Below the pieces are notes generated by a model, which was not told the origin of the DNA, did not search any database, and saw only the letters and a program-made list of their open reading frames with translations. 64,000 bases of DNA from Sporosarcina sp. BP05 (GTDB lineage Bacteria > Bacillota > Bacilli > Bacillales_A > Planococcaceae): assembly GCF_014282005.1 (NCBI RefSeq), contig NZ_JACFTD010000001.1, forward strand, positions 1-64,000, read 5' to 3'. A program made the translations under genes and the position numbers. Positions 1-9,727 of this stretch are shown piece after piece. How positions within the stretch are numbered: the first letter of the stretch is position 1; each line of letters opens with the position of its first letter.

Positions 1-217
1 TATCCCAAATACAGGATAAAAGCCAAAATCCATTATGATCCCAATGCAAGATTTTCAATTTGTCGCGCTTACGATTACAGAAGACAAATAAACTGGGGGA
101 TAACGGATCAAGCTGAAAGCTTTCTTGAACAATGACAGCTAATCCGTCAATCGATTTTCTTAAATCAGTACGTCCACAGGCCAAATACACACGATCAACG
201 GGTGTTTTACTTAACAT
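1..217 (-). CDS. tnpB: IS66 accessory protein TnpB, partial at the window edge
   Basis: Hand translation from the ATG at 217 gives 72 codons that run off the window. The opening MLSKTPVDRVYLACGRTDLR and the following KSIDGLAVIV and FVFCNRKRDKLKILHWD stretches are the conserved core of IS66 Orf2/TnpB. The ATG overlaps the end of the intended tnpA frame, as is usual for translationally coupled IS66 genes. The last seven or so residues before the edge (after GFW) do not match the YYRRLE continuation I would expect, so a second lesion or a junction may lie close to position 20. TnpB is needed for transposition in this family but its biochemical role is unclear. Confidence 0.7.
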   Translation of the reverse strand, partial: MLSKTPVDRVYLACGRTDLRKSIDGLAVIVQESFQLDPLSPSLFVFCNRKRDKLKILHWDHNGFWLLSCIWD

Positions 218-529
218 GCGTTTGAAGTACCTGAAGTACTTCCGCTAAAAGTGTAGGGTAAAATCCCTCTTCAATTGGATGGAAACAACACCTATTGCCA
301 GTGTCAATTGAGTAGGCATACTTGCTTTTGAAGCAATTGTATCAAACGAAAGCCACTGTTGGTCTGTGGGTGCAGTATCTGTTTTTTGCCAATCCTTTTT
401 GAGCCATGTATACATACTTTGAACACAGATATTATTTGTGGCACACCAAGCCGTGACGCTAGATTCACCACTCGCTTTAAATGCTTCAATTCGCGCCTGC
501 CACATGGCTCGCCGTTCATCTCTAGTCAT
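207..529 (-). pseudogene. tnpA: IS66 TnpA, frameshifted
   Basis: The ATG at 529 follows a good GGAGG. The 94-residue open part begins MTRDERRAMWQARIEAFKAS and includes the helix-turn-helix region typical of IS66 TnpA (AWCATNNI, then YTWLKK). It stops early at 245. In the next frame the expected C-terminus continues as GFYPTLLAEVLQVLQTHVK and ends with a TAA at 207-209 that overlaps the tnpB start. One missing A in the run near position 270 (AAG where AAAG is expected) explains the shift. I therefore call it a single-base frameshift and not a short natural protein. Confidence 0.7.
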
Positions 530-835
530 GAAAAAACCTCCATACCATTGATGTTAATGTGATTATCACATAACACTAAAGAGGTTAGAAGGTGGGGAGT
601 ATTTGGCGCTTACCTTCTTTCGTCTCACACCACTGAATAAGGGATTCTCCACTTTGCCGATATTCACTTATTTGATCCGTCCAATACAATTCTTTCTCTT
701 TTCTTTTCAAAAAAACCCCTCCCAGAAATTCAAATCTGGAAAGAGTATCTCATGGAAAATCTTCTATTGGAATGTGTTCACTATTGGACGCTTACATTAA
801 TTCAATCTTGGAAAATTTACACACTAAAGTGTCGA

Positions 836-883
836 ACCAAAAAAAGGACCCGCTAAGCTGTCAAATAACAGAGCCTAGCGGGT
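836..883 (-). terminator. Rho-independent terminator of galE
   Basis: Inverted repeat ACCCGCTA / TAGCGGGT (848-855 with 876-883). On the minus strand it is followed by CC and a run of T, just past the galE stop. Confidence 0.8.
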
Positions 884-887
884 AACC

Positions 888-1895
888 TTATTTTCTTAAT
901 TTCCCCTTATAATTCTTCTCAAATCGCCAAGCATCCCGGCACATGGCTATAATATCCAGTTTAGCTTCCCAACCTAGTTCCCGCTCAGCTTTTGAAGCAT
1001 CTGCATAGCAGGAAGCAATGTCACCCGGTCTACGATCAACAATCTCATAAGGGATTTTAACATCATTTGCTTCCTCAAATGCCTTAACTAATTCTAGGAC
1101 GCTTGTACCTTGTCCGGTTCCCAAGTTATATACATGTGCACCTTCAGTGAGATTTTCTAATGCAGCAACATGACCTTCTGCTAGATCCGCTACATGGATA
1201 TAATCCCTTACTCCTGTTCCATCCACCGTTAAATAGTCATTTCCGAACACACGTAATTTCCCAAGTTTACCTTTCGCTACTTGAGTTACATATGGCATAA
1301 GATTATTTGGAATGCCATTAGGTCTTTCACCAATTAATCCACTCCAGTGAGCTCCTACTGGATTAAAATAGCGAAGAAGTGAGACTGAAAAAGCAGGATT
1401 TGCATTCGCTATATCAGTTAAAATCCGCTCACTCATTGCTTTTGTTTCGCCGTATGGATTAGTGGTTGGTAGAAGTCCCATTGTCTCTACAAATGGTACT
1501 TTATTATCTCCATACACTGTAGCTGATGAACTAAAGACAAAACGATTTACGCCATATTTCTGGCAAGCTTTTGTTAGAACCATTGTACTTACAATGTTAT
1601 TGTAATAATAGTCTAAAGGCTTATCTACTGATTCACCTACCGCCTTAAGGCCAGCAAAATGAATAACTCCGTCAATCTTATGTTTTCTGAAAATAGTATC
1701 AATAGCTTCTGCATCTGTTACATCAATCTCGTAAAAAGTTACTTCTTTATCAGCTATATCCATGATTTTTCTAACAGTCTCACTCTTACTGTTAGAAAGA
1801 TTATCAGCAATAATGACTGAATGTCCTGCTTTCAAAAGAGCTGTACAGGTATGTGATCCTATATATCCAGCACCACCAGTTACTAATATATTCAA
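888..1895 (-). CDS. galE: UDP-glucose 4-epimerase
   Basis: 335 residues, the usual length for GalE. It interconverts UDP-glucose and UDP-galactose in the cytosol with bound NAD. The Rossmann glycine motif TGGAGYIGSH is at residues 6-15 and the catalytic YGETK (YxxxK) is near residue 150; SSSATVYG and the C-terminal RPGDIASCYAD are also typical of GalE. The ATG at 1895 is preceded by AGGAGG about seven bases upstream. It is the last gene of the polysaccharide locus and is followed by its own terminator. With galU at 16.5 kb it can supply UDP-Glc and UDP-Gal for the glycan. The 308 bp to the next gene hold AT-rich sequence with no clear feature. Confidence 0.95.
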   Translation of the reverse strand: MNILVTGGAGYIGSHTCTALLKAGHSVIIADNLSNSKSETVRKIMDIADKEVTFYEIDVTDAEAIDTIFRKHKIDGVIHFAGLKAVGESVDKPLDYYYNNIVSTMVLTKACQKYGVNRFVFSSSATVYGDNKVPFVETMGLLPTTNPYGETKAMSERILTDIANANPAFSVSLLRYFNPVGAHWSGLIGERPNGIPNNLMPYVTQVAKGKLGKLRVFGNDYLTVDGTGVRDYIHVADLAEGHVAALENLTEGAHVYNLGTGQGTSVLELVKAFEEANDVKIPYEIVDRRPGDIASCYADASKAERELGWEAKLDIIAMCRDAWRFEKNYKGKLRK

Positions 1896-2203
1896 TGTAA
1901 GTACCTCCTATACAATTGGATTTAAACATTTAAAATTTTAGTTCTAACTATAATAATCCAATAATTAATGTAAAGTATTCATTTTAGCAATACTACGATT
2001 AGCTTATAAGTTTACCTTTTGTGGATAAGAGTTAACAAAATGCGATTTCCCTAAAAAAAAGAGCGAATCTTTTAACCTCTAATTAATCTCTTTCCTTTTG
2101 ATAATAATCTTCTAAGAATTGAAGTTGCTTCTATTTTAATATGTTTATTAACCAATAGTATTTACTATAAATAATTATAAATCAACATAATATATAGACA
2201 GAG

Positions 2204-3619
2204 TTAGAATAAATGACTATATTTGTTTAACACAAAGCCTAATATTTTTTTAAAGATTATTTTAGTTTCATTAAAATTAATGAAAATAATTAATATTAAT
2301 AAGCCCAACTGTATTAAATATTCAATTGAAAGATTCATATACATAAGCATTATTTGTATTAATAATATCATAAAGGTTAAAAGTAATTTTCCGGTATTTA
2401 ATCTAATATTAACAAACTCTTTTGTATCCTTAATTCTTATTATCCAAACTATAAAAAAACTTATCATTGTTCCTATAGTAGCTCCATTTATACCGATAAG
2501 TGGAATTAAAATAATGTTTATAGAAATATTTATTATTGCACCTAAAATAGTAGTTTTAAGAACGCCTGATGTTTTCTTCGTTGCAATATAATTTGTTCCT
2601 AAAAATGCTGAAAAACTTGAAAAAATAACACCTAGCAATAAGAATGGTACATATTTCCAGACGTCAAAGTAAATATCTGATACTAAAATATCAATAATAA
2701 TTTTTAAATGTAATAAGATTAATGAAGAAGATATTAACAAAACGACAGAAAATAAATTAAAAACATTAGAAAAGAATTCTGATTTATCTTCCGAATCTTT
2801 CTCTTCAATAGCAGACATCTGCCATGCTTGAAAAAAAATGGAATTTATAATACTTAATATACTAGGAATTTTATTAGCAACGGCATAAAGGCCATTTGCA
2901 CTAAGACCTAAAAAATAAGTAATAATATATCTATCTGAAAAAACCATAATCCACCACATTAATGAATTAGGTATTAAAGGAATACTATACCTCATCATCT
3001 CAGTCATTAATCTAAGATTTATTTTTTTAAAATTAAAGTCTTGTTGAATCTTTCCATTTACTATTAAAAATATACTACTTAAAGTATTTGCTATAATAGG
3101 AGAGACTACGTAACCTATAATACCCATATCAAACACGATAAGAAACACAATACTTGTGATTAAAAGAATAAATGCATTAAAGATCCCATTGATTGCAAAT
3201 AATTTTACATATCCACTTGCCCTTATATATTGACTTAAGGAAGCATTAATTGATTGTGTAAACAGTAGTATGTAAAGGAAATTTAGATAATTTTCAAATG
3301 GGAATACATTCATTAAAATGGGATAGATAAAAAGTAATGATATAAAGCCTAATAACGTTACAAAAAGTGAATTGACTAAAATTGTTTGTTTGTCATAGTT
3401 TTCATCCATTGCAAACCTTAACACCGCTTCAAAAATACTCAATGTAAAGATTGGAACTAGAAGACTTGTAGTAGTTATTATTAAATCCACCATACCGAAT
3501 TCGCTTTTTGTTAGATAATAGGTATATAGTGGAACTAGTAAAAAGGAAATCAATTTACTTCCTAAACTTCCCATGGCGAATACCAATGTATTGTTAAACA
3601 ATTTTTTGTAAGTATTCAT
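2204..3619 (-). CDS. Oligosaccharide flippase, Wzx-like (MATE/PST family)
   Basis: 471 residues with about twelve to fourteen hydrophobic segments spread over the whole length. The opening KKLFNNTLVFAMGSLGSKLI and the following LLVPLYTYYLTKSEFGMVDL are typical of polysaccharide-biosynthesis flippases, which move undecaprenyl-linked repeat units across the membrane. An AAGGA lies about 12 bases before the ATG, a weak site. The base composition is AT-richer than the upstream processing genes, as is common for the variable serotype-like part of such loci. With the Wzy-like protein at 6.1 kb and the Wzz-like protein at 21 kb it makes a complete Wzx/Wzy assembly set. Confidence 0.85.
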   Translation of the reverse strand: MNTYKKLFNNTLVFAMGSLGSKLISFLLVPLYTYYLTKSEFGMVDLIITTTSLLVPIFTLSIFEAVLRFAMDENYDKQTILVNSLFVTLLGFISLLFIYPILMNVFPFENYLNFLYILLFTQSINASLSQYIRASGYVKLFAINGIFNAFILLITSIVFLIVFDMGIIGYVVSPIIANTLSSIFLIVNGKIQQDFNFKKINLRLMTEMMRYSIPLIPNSLMWWIMVFSDRYIITYFLGLSANGLYAVANKIPSILSIINSIFFQAWQMSAIEEKDSEDKSEFFSNVFNLFSVVLLISSSLILLHLKIIIDILVSDIYFDVWKYVPFLLLGVIFSSFSAFLGTNYIATKKTSGVLKTTILGAIINISINIILIPLIGINGATIGTMISFFIVWIIRIKDTKEFVNIRLNTGKLLLTFMILLIQIMLMYMNLSIEYLIQLGLLILIIFINFNETKIIFKKILGFVLNKYSHLF

Positions 3620-3718
3620 TTAAATTAACCAGTCCTTAAGAATAAACTTTTGAAAACTATTATTTCATCAAATAAACAAGTATTATTCTAATACTCTATA
3701 TAATAAATTTTTCTATAT

Positions 3719-4867
3719 TCAAATATTATCATTAATATTTAATGCGTTTTCTAAGTACTTAATAGTCTTTTTTCGCTCAATCTCTAAAATTTCATCTACG
3801 TGTGTATAATCAATATTAAATATATTTTCATCTTCATTAATATTTTCAGACATCCTCTGGTGTAAATTGAACTTAGAGACCAAAGTTTCAATTCTTGAAT
3901 TAGTTGAATGACTTTGTTCACTCTTATTGAAGACAATAAAAGGTTTTTTTAGTAAAATAGAAAAAACAACACCATGGAAAGAGTCTGTTAAAAATATTTC
4001 TGATGAATTAATATAATCAATAAACTCTGACGGATCAGTCAAATAGTGTTGTTTATCTTTAATACATACTAAATTTACAATTTCTAAATTATTCTCAGAT
4101 GAAATTCTATTAATTCTAGCTTTAGTTTTGTGAGAAATTTCTCCAAGGAAGTAAGTTAGTATATATGATACTTTAGGTTTATTGATTGCTGTTTTTGATA
4201 CTGTAAGCCACTTTTCTTTAGATAACATCAACGTTGGGTCAATTAAAATCAATGCTTCTTTACCAGTTAGTTCCTTTATAATTTTTGATCCCGCATCTTC
4301 TCGAACAGATAAATTTTTCATTTCTGAAAGCCACAGTTTATAATTTTGGATATATTCGTTAGGAATTTTTGATGTACCAAAACTAGGTGCATAGGCGATA
4401 CGTTTAGATTTAGGGGCAAATCTTAAAAAGTCAATAGGAGACCCGTATCTATAGTTCGGATTCCAAATTTGGTCACTTCCAACAACAAAAAAGTCATAAT
4501 TATTCGAAAAACCAGTAGGTATATTACTATTTGAAATTTCAATACTACTCACAGTGATGTTTTCATGAGTAAACTTCTTAAATGCATCTGTTCGCTTTTC
4601 ATAATAAATTATTTGATCTCTATAAATAGATTTTTGAATTAGCCTAGATAATAACTTTTTAGTGATTTCTTCTATAGACATTTCTTTTATACGATTTACC
4701 ATGCTCTTAACTTTATTAGTATCATTTATATATTTTGAAGGGTGCTCATTAACAATGGTTTCCACCTGATATCCCAATGATTTAATAACTTCCTGAACCG
4801 CAAAATTCTGAAGTCTATTGCCAAAGTTATTATAATCACAAATTGTTATAATCCCTACTTTTTTCAT
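3719..4867 (-). CDS. Polysaccharide pyruvyl transferase family protein
   Basis: 382 residues. The N-terminus (VGIITICDYNNFGNRLQNFA), the middle FVVGSDQIWNPNYRYG and the later LTDSFHGVVFSILLKKPFIV are hallmarks of the pyruvyl transferase family (CsaB/WcaK/EpsO type), which transfers pyruvate from PEP to make ketal groups on sugars. The ATG follows GGGGGA at a good distance. It lies between the flippase and a glycosyltransferase, so the product is probably a pyruvylated glycan. Family members differ in acceptor, and some may not be pyruvyl transferases at all; the acceptor cannot be read from the sequence. The 230 bp upstream hold no gene. Confidence 0.8.
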   Translation of the reverse strand: MKKVGIITICDYNNFGNRLQNFAVQEVIKSLGYQVETIVNEHPSKYINDTNKVKSMVNRIKEMSIEEITKKLLSRLIQKSIYRDQIIYYEKRTDAFKKFTHENITVSSIEISNSNIPTGFSNNYDFFVVGSDQIWNPNYRYGSPIDFLRFAPKSKRIAYAPSFGTSKIPNEYIQNYKLWLSEMKNLSVREDAGSKIIKELTGKEALILIDPTLMLSKEKWLTVSKTAINKPKVSYILTYFLGEISHKTKARINRISSENNLEIVNLVCIKDKQHYLTDPSEFIDYINSSEIFLTDSFHGVVFSILLKKPFIVFNKSEQSHSTNSRIETLVSKFNLHQRMSENINEDENIFNIDYTHVDEILEIERKKTIKYLENALNINDNI

Positions 4868-5101
4868 TTATATCCCCCATTTATCTATACGTTTATTGAT
4901 TCTGTATAATAGTTTAATCTTCAATACACTAAATAACCCTTAACAAGTACCAAGGTTTTACCAATTATTATACCTTAGTCAGCATAATGCGGGCAGTTGA
5001 TTGAGTAACAGTATTTGAAAACAAATCCACTGTAGCATTACAAGTAATCCCAAATCCAGAAGATTTCTCTATACCAACTGATATATATCAGTTAGTATTT
5101 T

Positions 5102-6040
5102 CTATTTACTTATTTTTCGTAAATGATATTGCAGTTTTAATTTACTGAAATTTAACTTAAAACTTCTGAGCCCATTATTCCATGTTAATTTATTAACATA
5201 TTTCTTGTGCGTATTATAACAATGAATAATATCTTTTTTTGCTACCTTTATACTTATAGCACTTAATAATCGATATGTTAAAAGAGCAGAGAGTCTGTAT
5301 TCAATTAAAGCCCGGTTAATGTTAGAGTTTTTATTTATCTTCTTATTAATAACAATTCTCATAATTGATTCATAATCCTCACTACACTTTTCCAAAGTAA
5401 AAGACGACAACTGCTCTTCCTTGAATGCAAATCTATAATTAGTTAGATATTCATTAACGTATGAAATATTATTTGTTAAAGCTAATACCTCACAGAAAAA
5501 CTCAAAATCCTCCCCCCAAGAAACCCCTTCTGGAAAAAGAATATTATGTCTTTGCAATAACTCTTTTTTAATTATCCACCCTGTAGTATGAACAGCTACT
5601 GTACCCAATATATACTCCTTTAATATTCCCCCGCTTACGAATAATGACTTTTTTTTGGCTGCTCCTCTAGGCGTAACAATAGTAAAACCGCAATAACATA
5701 CGTCAGTATTTGTATTTACTATTGTATTATACATCTTTTCTAGAAAGGATTTTTCATAAAAGTCATCTGAATCTAAAAAACATATATTCTCACCTCGAGA
5801 AATTTTTAAACCTTTATTTCGGGCCATTGCAACACCTTTATTTTCTTGGTGTACATATTTAAATCTTTTATCCTTCTTTATGTAATCTTCAATAATCTTA
5901 AATGTATTGTCAGTACTTCCGTCGTCAATAATTATTACTTCAAAATCTGGATAGGTCTGACTTAATAAAGATTCTAAAGAAATAGAAATATCATCTTCTC
6001 CATTATACACTGGTATAATAACAGATATTTTTGTTTTCAT
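5102..6040 (-). CDS. Family 2 glycosyltransferase
   Basis: 312 residues. The N-terminal GT-A fold is clear: ISVIIPVYNGEDDISISLES, then IIDDGSTDNT (first Asp motif) and CFLDSDDFYE (the DxD-like metal and nucleotide-sugar site) near residues 90-100. The GEDFEFF motif near residue 180 is the usual ED region of the acceptor site. The C-terminal hundred residues are basic and helical and probably lie on the membrane. The ATG follows a GGGGGTG site. It adds one sugar of the repeat unit; donor and linkage are unknown. Confidence 0.85.
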   Translation of the reverse strand: MKTKISVIIPVYNGEDDISISLESLLSQTYPDFEVIIIDDGSTDNTFKIIEDYIKKDKRFKYVHQENKGVAMARNKGLKISRGENICFLDSDDFYEKSFLEKMYNTIVNTNTDVCYCGFTIVTPRGAAKKKSLFVSGGILKEYILGTVAVHTTGWIIKKELLQRHNILFPEGVSWGEDFEFFCEVLALTNNISYVNEYLTNYRFAFKEEQLSSFTLEKCSEDYESIMRIVINKKINKNSNINRALIEYRLSALLTYRLLSAISIKVAKKDIIHCYNTHKKYVNKLTWNNGLRSFKLNFSKLKLQYHLRKISK

Positions 6041-6092
6041 TATTCCTACACCCCCATGCTGTGCTATAATACAAACTCTAATCTATGTGAAA

Positions 6093-7160
6093 CTATTTAA
6101 ATAATATATTGTCATATGGTAAAGGCTCCCCACCATTTATTATTAATGCTCTATACATATACAATAATCCCAGTGTAATTATTAAAAATGACATTAAAAC
6201 CCTTTGCTTCGGAGTTTGTATTTTCACTAAGTTGGGTAAACAAACTATTGCAATAGGCATTAAAAATAATTGAATCCTAGAAAAAATCATATTATAGGGT
6301 GCAAATAGCGAAAATACAGCTGCAAAAATCATTAAACTAAAATGTTGATTTCCATATTTAATGTTTGATTTGTACTTGCTACCATTTAGATACATCAAAA
6401 TGAATGTACCTATGAGGATTACTGAATACGCCCAACCACCACCACCTGATGTTGCATATATACTATCAAAATATAATGTATATTTACTTAAATTTAAAAA
6501 AGGCAATAACTTTGCTAAATTCACAATTAGTTCCTCGAAAAAAAATGCTAAAAGTGAAGAAATAATAATAAGTATTGATATATTTTTTTTATTAATTTTA
6601 AAATTAAGTATAAAATATAGGGGAAGCATTAATAAAGCAGATGTATGAAAAGAAGATGCTAACAATACAAATAGAATATATTTATAATACTTTTTATCAA
6701 AAGCATATTTTAATGAATATAAAAAAATGCTAATAGCGATCCACTGTCGCATAATATTAAAACCGGAATAATAAAGATATAATGTGATAAATAGAAAAAA
6801 ACCTAAATCGTAAATATCAGTATTATTTTTGATAAACTTTATCACTAATGAAATAGTTATTAGCGCAGAAACTAAGAATAGGCTTTGAGGATTATCAGTA
6901 AAGAGTTGTAATGTTACTACCATTAAGGCGAACCCAATATCTTGATATTCATCAAATCTAACTGAATTAGATAAATAATAACTGAACCATTGTTCATATG
7001 CATGATAATCTGTACCTACCCCATATCTTAAACCTGCTACCAAAACTGCGCAAAATAGGGCTGATACTGAAAGAACAGTTGAAATTATTTTATTCGTAAT
7101 TATTCTAGATAAATAGTTTGCAATTGTGGTATAAATTAAATTTATTGTGTAAACTAACAT
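6093..7160 (-). CDS. EpsG/Wzy-like polysaccharide polymerase
   Basis: 355 residues with about ten membrane spans. The segment GLRYGVGTDYHAYEQWF near residues 44-60, followed by a tail rich in hydrophobic helices, is typical of the EpsG family, in which this loop is conserved. These proteins are thought to polymerise lipid-linked repeat units at the outer face of the membrane. RBS AGGAG precedes the ATG. Its place between two GT2 genes and near the flippase supports the role. Wzy proteins are poorly conserved, so the family fits better than any specific orthologue. Confidence 0.8.
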   Translation of the reverse strand: MLVYTINLIYTTIANYLSRIITNKIISTVLSVSALFCAVLVAGLRYGVGTDYHAYEQWFSYYLSNSVRFDEYQDIGFALMVVTLQLFTDNPQSLFLVSALITISLVIKFIKNNTDIYDLGFFLFITLYLYYSGFNIMRQWIAISIFLYSLKYAFDKKYYKYILFVLLASSFHTSALLMLPLYFILNFKINKKNISILIIISSLLAFFFEELIVNLAKLLPFLNLSKYTLYFDSIYATSGGGGWAYSVILIGTFILMYLNGSKYKSNIKYGNQHFSLMIFAAVFSLFAPYNMIFSRIQLFLMPIAIVCLPNLVKIQTPKQRVLMSFLIITLGLLYMYRALIINGGEPLPYDNILFK

Positions 7161-7222
7161 TAAACTTTGATCTCCTCATCCAACCAAGTTATCCCTATAC
7201 TTTATCTGAAAACCTATCATAA

Positions 7223-8212
7223 TTAGTTATTAGTAAAACGATGTTTTAAATATATACTCAAAAACTTGGCCGTTATCTCAATACCAAAAACAGATTTTAA
7301 TACCCTAGTAATTTTAATCTTTTTTACATTACTTAACGACAATAGCCAGGAGTACTTTTTTATTTCCTGCTTCAGTTTTCTTTTACTACTTTTCTCCAAC
7401 CTGGAGTAGTTTGGAAGCAATACAAGATATTCATAAGCCATAAACATATTAATTTCTTTTTGAATTCCATTACACGTTTTTTCTTTAGGATTAACACTCC
7501 ATTTTTTAATTATATTCAAAAGGGAGATTACATTTTTATCTTCAATTGTGTTTGTAATAGAACCTAGCCTGTTCTGCCTGTAATAATAATGACTATATTC
7601 ACAGTAATTATACTTGATCGCTTTAGATAGCAATCGAATTGTCCAATCTATATCCTCTGAAAATAAGCCTTTTTCAAAATAAAGTTGATTATTAACAATA
7701 AGGTTTCTCTTTACTAATTTTGTACATGCACTCCCAGGAAATTTATTTAAAGTAGCTAAATGTGTTAAAACTTCTTTATGCGATTTCTTAAATATTTTTG
7801 ATTTCTGATATCTATCATCCAAAGGAACAGTAGTACCATCTGCGAATAACTTTACAGCTTCCAAAAATATTACATCTACATTTGGATCTTCCATAATAAT
7901 TTGGTTTATTTTATTTAATGAGTCCTGAAATATCTTATCGTCTGAGTCTACAAATAAAATGTACGCACCATTTGAGCTATTTAACCCTACATTCCGTGCG
8001 TCAGATAGACCTCCGTTTTTTTTATGAATAGTATAAATAAAACTATATTTATTGGCATAGTTATCACATATCTCACCTGACATATCATTGGAACCATCAT
8101 TAACCAATATAATTTCATAATCCTTATAATCTTGCACTAAAATACTTTGTAAACATTCATCTAAATATTTCTCAACATTGTACACTGGTATAATAATACT
8201 TATTTTCGGCAT
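7223..8212 (-). CDS. Family 2 glycosyltransferase
   Basis: 329 residues. It starts MPKISIIIPVYNVEKYLDEC and has the motifs VNDGSNDMSGEICD and LFVDSDDKIF (DxD-like) of GT2 enzymes, and a later FSEDIDWTIRL acceptor-site ED motif. The ATG follows GGGGGATATAA. It is related to the GT2 at 5.1 kb only at family level. It is likely to build a second linkage of the same repeat unit. The C-terminus is basic and lacks clear membrane helices. Confidence 0.85.
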   Translation of the reverse strand: MPKISIIIPVYNVEKYLDECLQSILVQDYKDYEIILVNDGSNDMSGEICDNYANKYSFIYTIHKKNGGLSDARNVGLNSSNGAYILFVDSDDKIFQDSLNKINQIIMEDPNVDVIFLEAVKLFADGTTVPLDDRYQKSKIFKKSHKEVLTHLATLNKFPGSACTKLVKRNLIVNNQLYFEKGLFSEDIDWTIRLLSKAIKYNYCEYSHYYYRQNRLGSITNTIEDKNVISLLNIIKKWSVNPKEKTCNGIQKEINMFMAYEYLVLLPNYSRLEKSSKRKLKQEIKKYSWLLSLSNVKKIKITRVLKSVFGIEITAKFLSIYLKHRFTNN

Positions 8213-8255
8213 TTATATCCCCCAGACAAATCTTTATATATTCCTTTTAAATTTT

Positions 8256-8405
8256 TTATACATTATCAATATTAAACTCATTAACTGTATTAGAATTACT
8301 TTCATTAATCAAAATTGTAGGTTTATAGTAACCATCAATATTGTTAAGACTAATTAAATATCCATCTTTTCCATTCTTAATTAAATGACTAGTTGTACAA
8401 TCAAG
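8256..8405 (-). pseudogene. Remnant of a glycosyltransferase C-terminus
   Basis: A 49-codon open stretch on the minus strand reads SHLIKNGKDGYLISLNNID and ends in a stop at 8256. The pattern 'LIKNGKDGYLI' resembles the loop after the nucleotide-binding site in family 4 glycosyltransferases. No start codon or RBS is present and the upstream sequence has stops in all frames. It lies in a 400-bp gap between two glycosyltransferase genes, consistent with a deleted gene. The family assignment is tentative. The rest of the gap (8406-8614) shows no feature. Confidence 0.35.
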
Positions 8406-8614
8406 TTAGTCACCTAAATTTAGACAAAAAAATGGCCATTATAAAATTCGTTTATCATTGGAGTTGGCAGACTCACAATGAGAGGAAGTTTTAGGTCCAA
8501 TCACGTTTTCCACTTCTTTCTTAAATGGTATAACAGATTATTTTTGATAAATTAGATGTATTTTTTGTTTTATATTACATTACATATGTACATCTATCAA
8601 ATAACAATATTAAA

Positions 8615-9727
8615 TCAGTAAAGTTTTACTTTCTGATATATTTTTAATAACTCATTCAAAACATTTTCATTACTAAATTTCACTATATCTGCCTTGTTTA
8701 CTTTTCCGAAGTATTCTCTTTCTTGTGGATCATCAATCAGAATGGTGATACAACTTACGTATTCGTCAATATTTCCAGACTTAACAGTATAACCTCCCTT
8801 TCCATTTGCAACTAAATCTGTGTTACCTCTTATATCCGAGCATATAACAGGCAATTCACATGCCATAGCTTCCATTATTGATACCGGTAAGCCCTCTCTA
8901 TAAGATGGAAATATAAATATATCCACTGCTTTGCAAATTTCTAATATATCTGTGCGAAAGCCCAACAACTGAACATTTTTATCAACATTTAATTTAACTA
9001 TTAAATCTTGTAAGTGTTGTTCTAATGGCCCTCTCCCGCAAATTATATAATATATATTGGACCTTTCTATTTTAGCAAGTGCTTTTATTACGGTTTCATG
9101 ATTCTTGTTTTTATTTAGTTCACCGACAGATAAAAGTATAATAGCATCGTTTGGAATTCCCATTTCCTTGCGTTTCATTGATTTATCAACTATAAGCTCA
9201 TTAATCTTTTTTGTGTTTAAACCTACTCCAGGTATATACTCAACCTTTTTGGTATTAAATTTCTTTATGGCTATATTATAATCTTCTTTATTAATAGTAA
9301 TGAGTACATCTGTATATCTTGATAACAAACGTTCAATAGGATAAAAAACCAACCAATTTTTTATTGCGGCGCCTTTGAAAAAGTGAAATCCATGAGCCGT
9401 GTAAATTACTCGTACATTATTTAGCTTTTTACATGCAAGTCTTACACATACTGATGCTACCGGTGTATGTGTATGGACAATATCATACTCTTTTTCCATT
9501 ATCAGTTTTCTGAGTTTTTTATATGCTTTAATATTAGAAGGACTGCTTGGAGATCTGCTAAATTCAATATTGTAAGCATTACATCCCAAGTCAATCAGTT
9601 CTTGATTAATTGGTTTATCAATATTACATGTCATATCAACAGTATGCCCTTCTTCTAGTAACATCTTGATATGGGATGTAAAAAAACCCATTGTATCAGA
9701 TACGGTGGTTACATATAAGATTTTCAT
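8615..9727 (-). CDS. Family 4 (group 1) glycosyltransferase
   Basis: 370 residues from MKILYVTTVSDTMGFF. I prefer this ATG at 9727 to one five codons earlier because a GGAG sits nine bases upstream. The GT-B fold is clear: the N-terminal half has HTHTPVASVCVRLACKK, and the C-terminal half has LLSVGELNKNKNHETVIKA and REGLPVSIMEAMACELPVI (the EX7E motif that holds the donor sugar). It resembles EpsD/CapM-type enzymes that act early on undecaprenyl-PP-sugar. The donor cannot be assigned. Confidence 0.85.
   Translation of the reverse strand: MKILYVTTVSDTMGFFTSHIKMLLEEGHTVDMTCNIDKPINQELIDLGCNAYNIEFSRSPSSPSNIKAYKKLRKLIMEKEYDIVHTHTPVASVCVRLACKKLNNVRVIYTAHGFHFFKGAAIKNWLVFYPIERLLSRYTDVLITINKEDYNIAIKKFNTKKVEYIPGVGLNTKKINELIVDKSMKRKEMGIPNDAIILLSVGELNKNKNHETVIKALAKIERSNIYYIICGRGPLEQHLQDLIVKLNVDKNVQLLGFRTDILEICKAVDIFIFPSYREGLPVSIMEAMACELPVICSDIRGNTDLVANGKGGYTVKSGNIDEYVSCITILIDDPQEREYFGKVNKADIVKFSNENVLNELLKIYQKVKLY

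Larger units (their letters stand above)
1..613 (-). mobile_element. IS66-family insertion sequence, partial and decayed
   Basis: A minus-strand tnpA-tnpB pair in the IS66 order runs off the left edge. The outer end is at about 613, where the minus strand reads GTAAGCGCCAAATACTCCCC; a GTAAGCG start is what I recall for IS66-family terminal inverted repeats. The transposase gene tnpC would lie left of the window and is not seen. tnpA carries a frameshift, so this copy is probably inactive unless frameshifting or helper copies rescue it. The family call rests on the TnpA and TnpB protein sequences. Confidence 0.75.

Noticed and set aside
614-795. A second IS66-like end at 789-795 (CGCTTAC after TATTGGA)
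   Set aside because: Only about a dozen bases resemble the end at 613; chance or an older fragment cannot be told apart.
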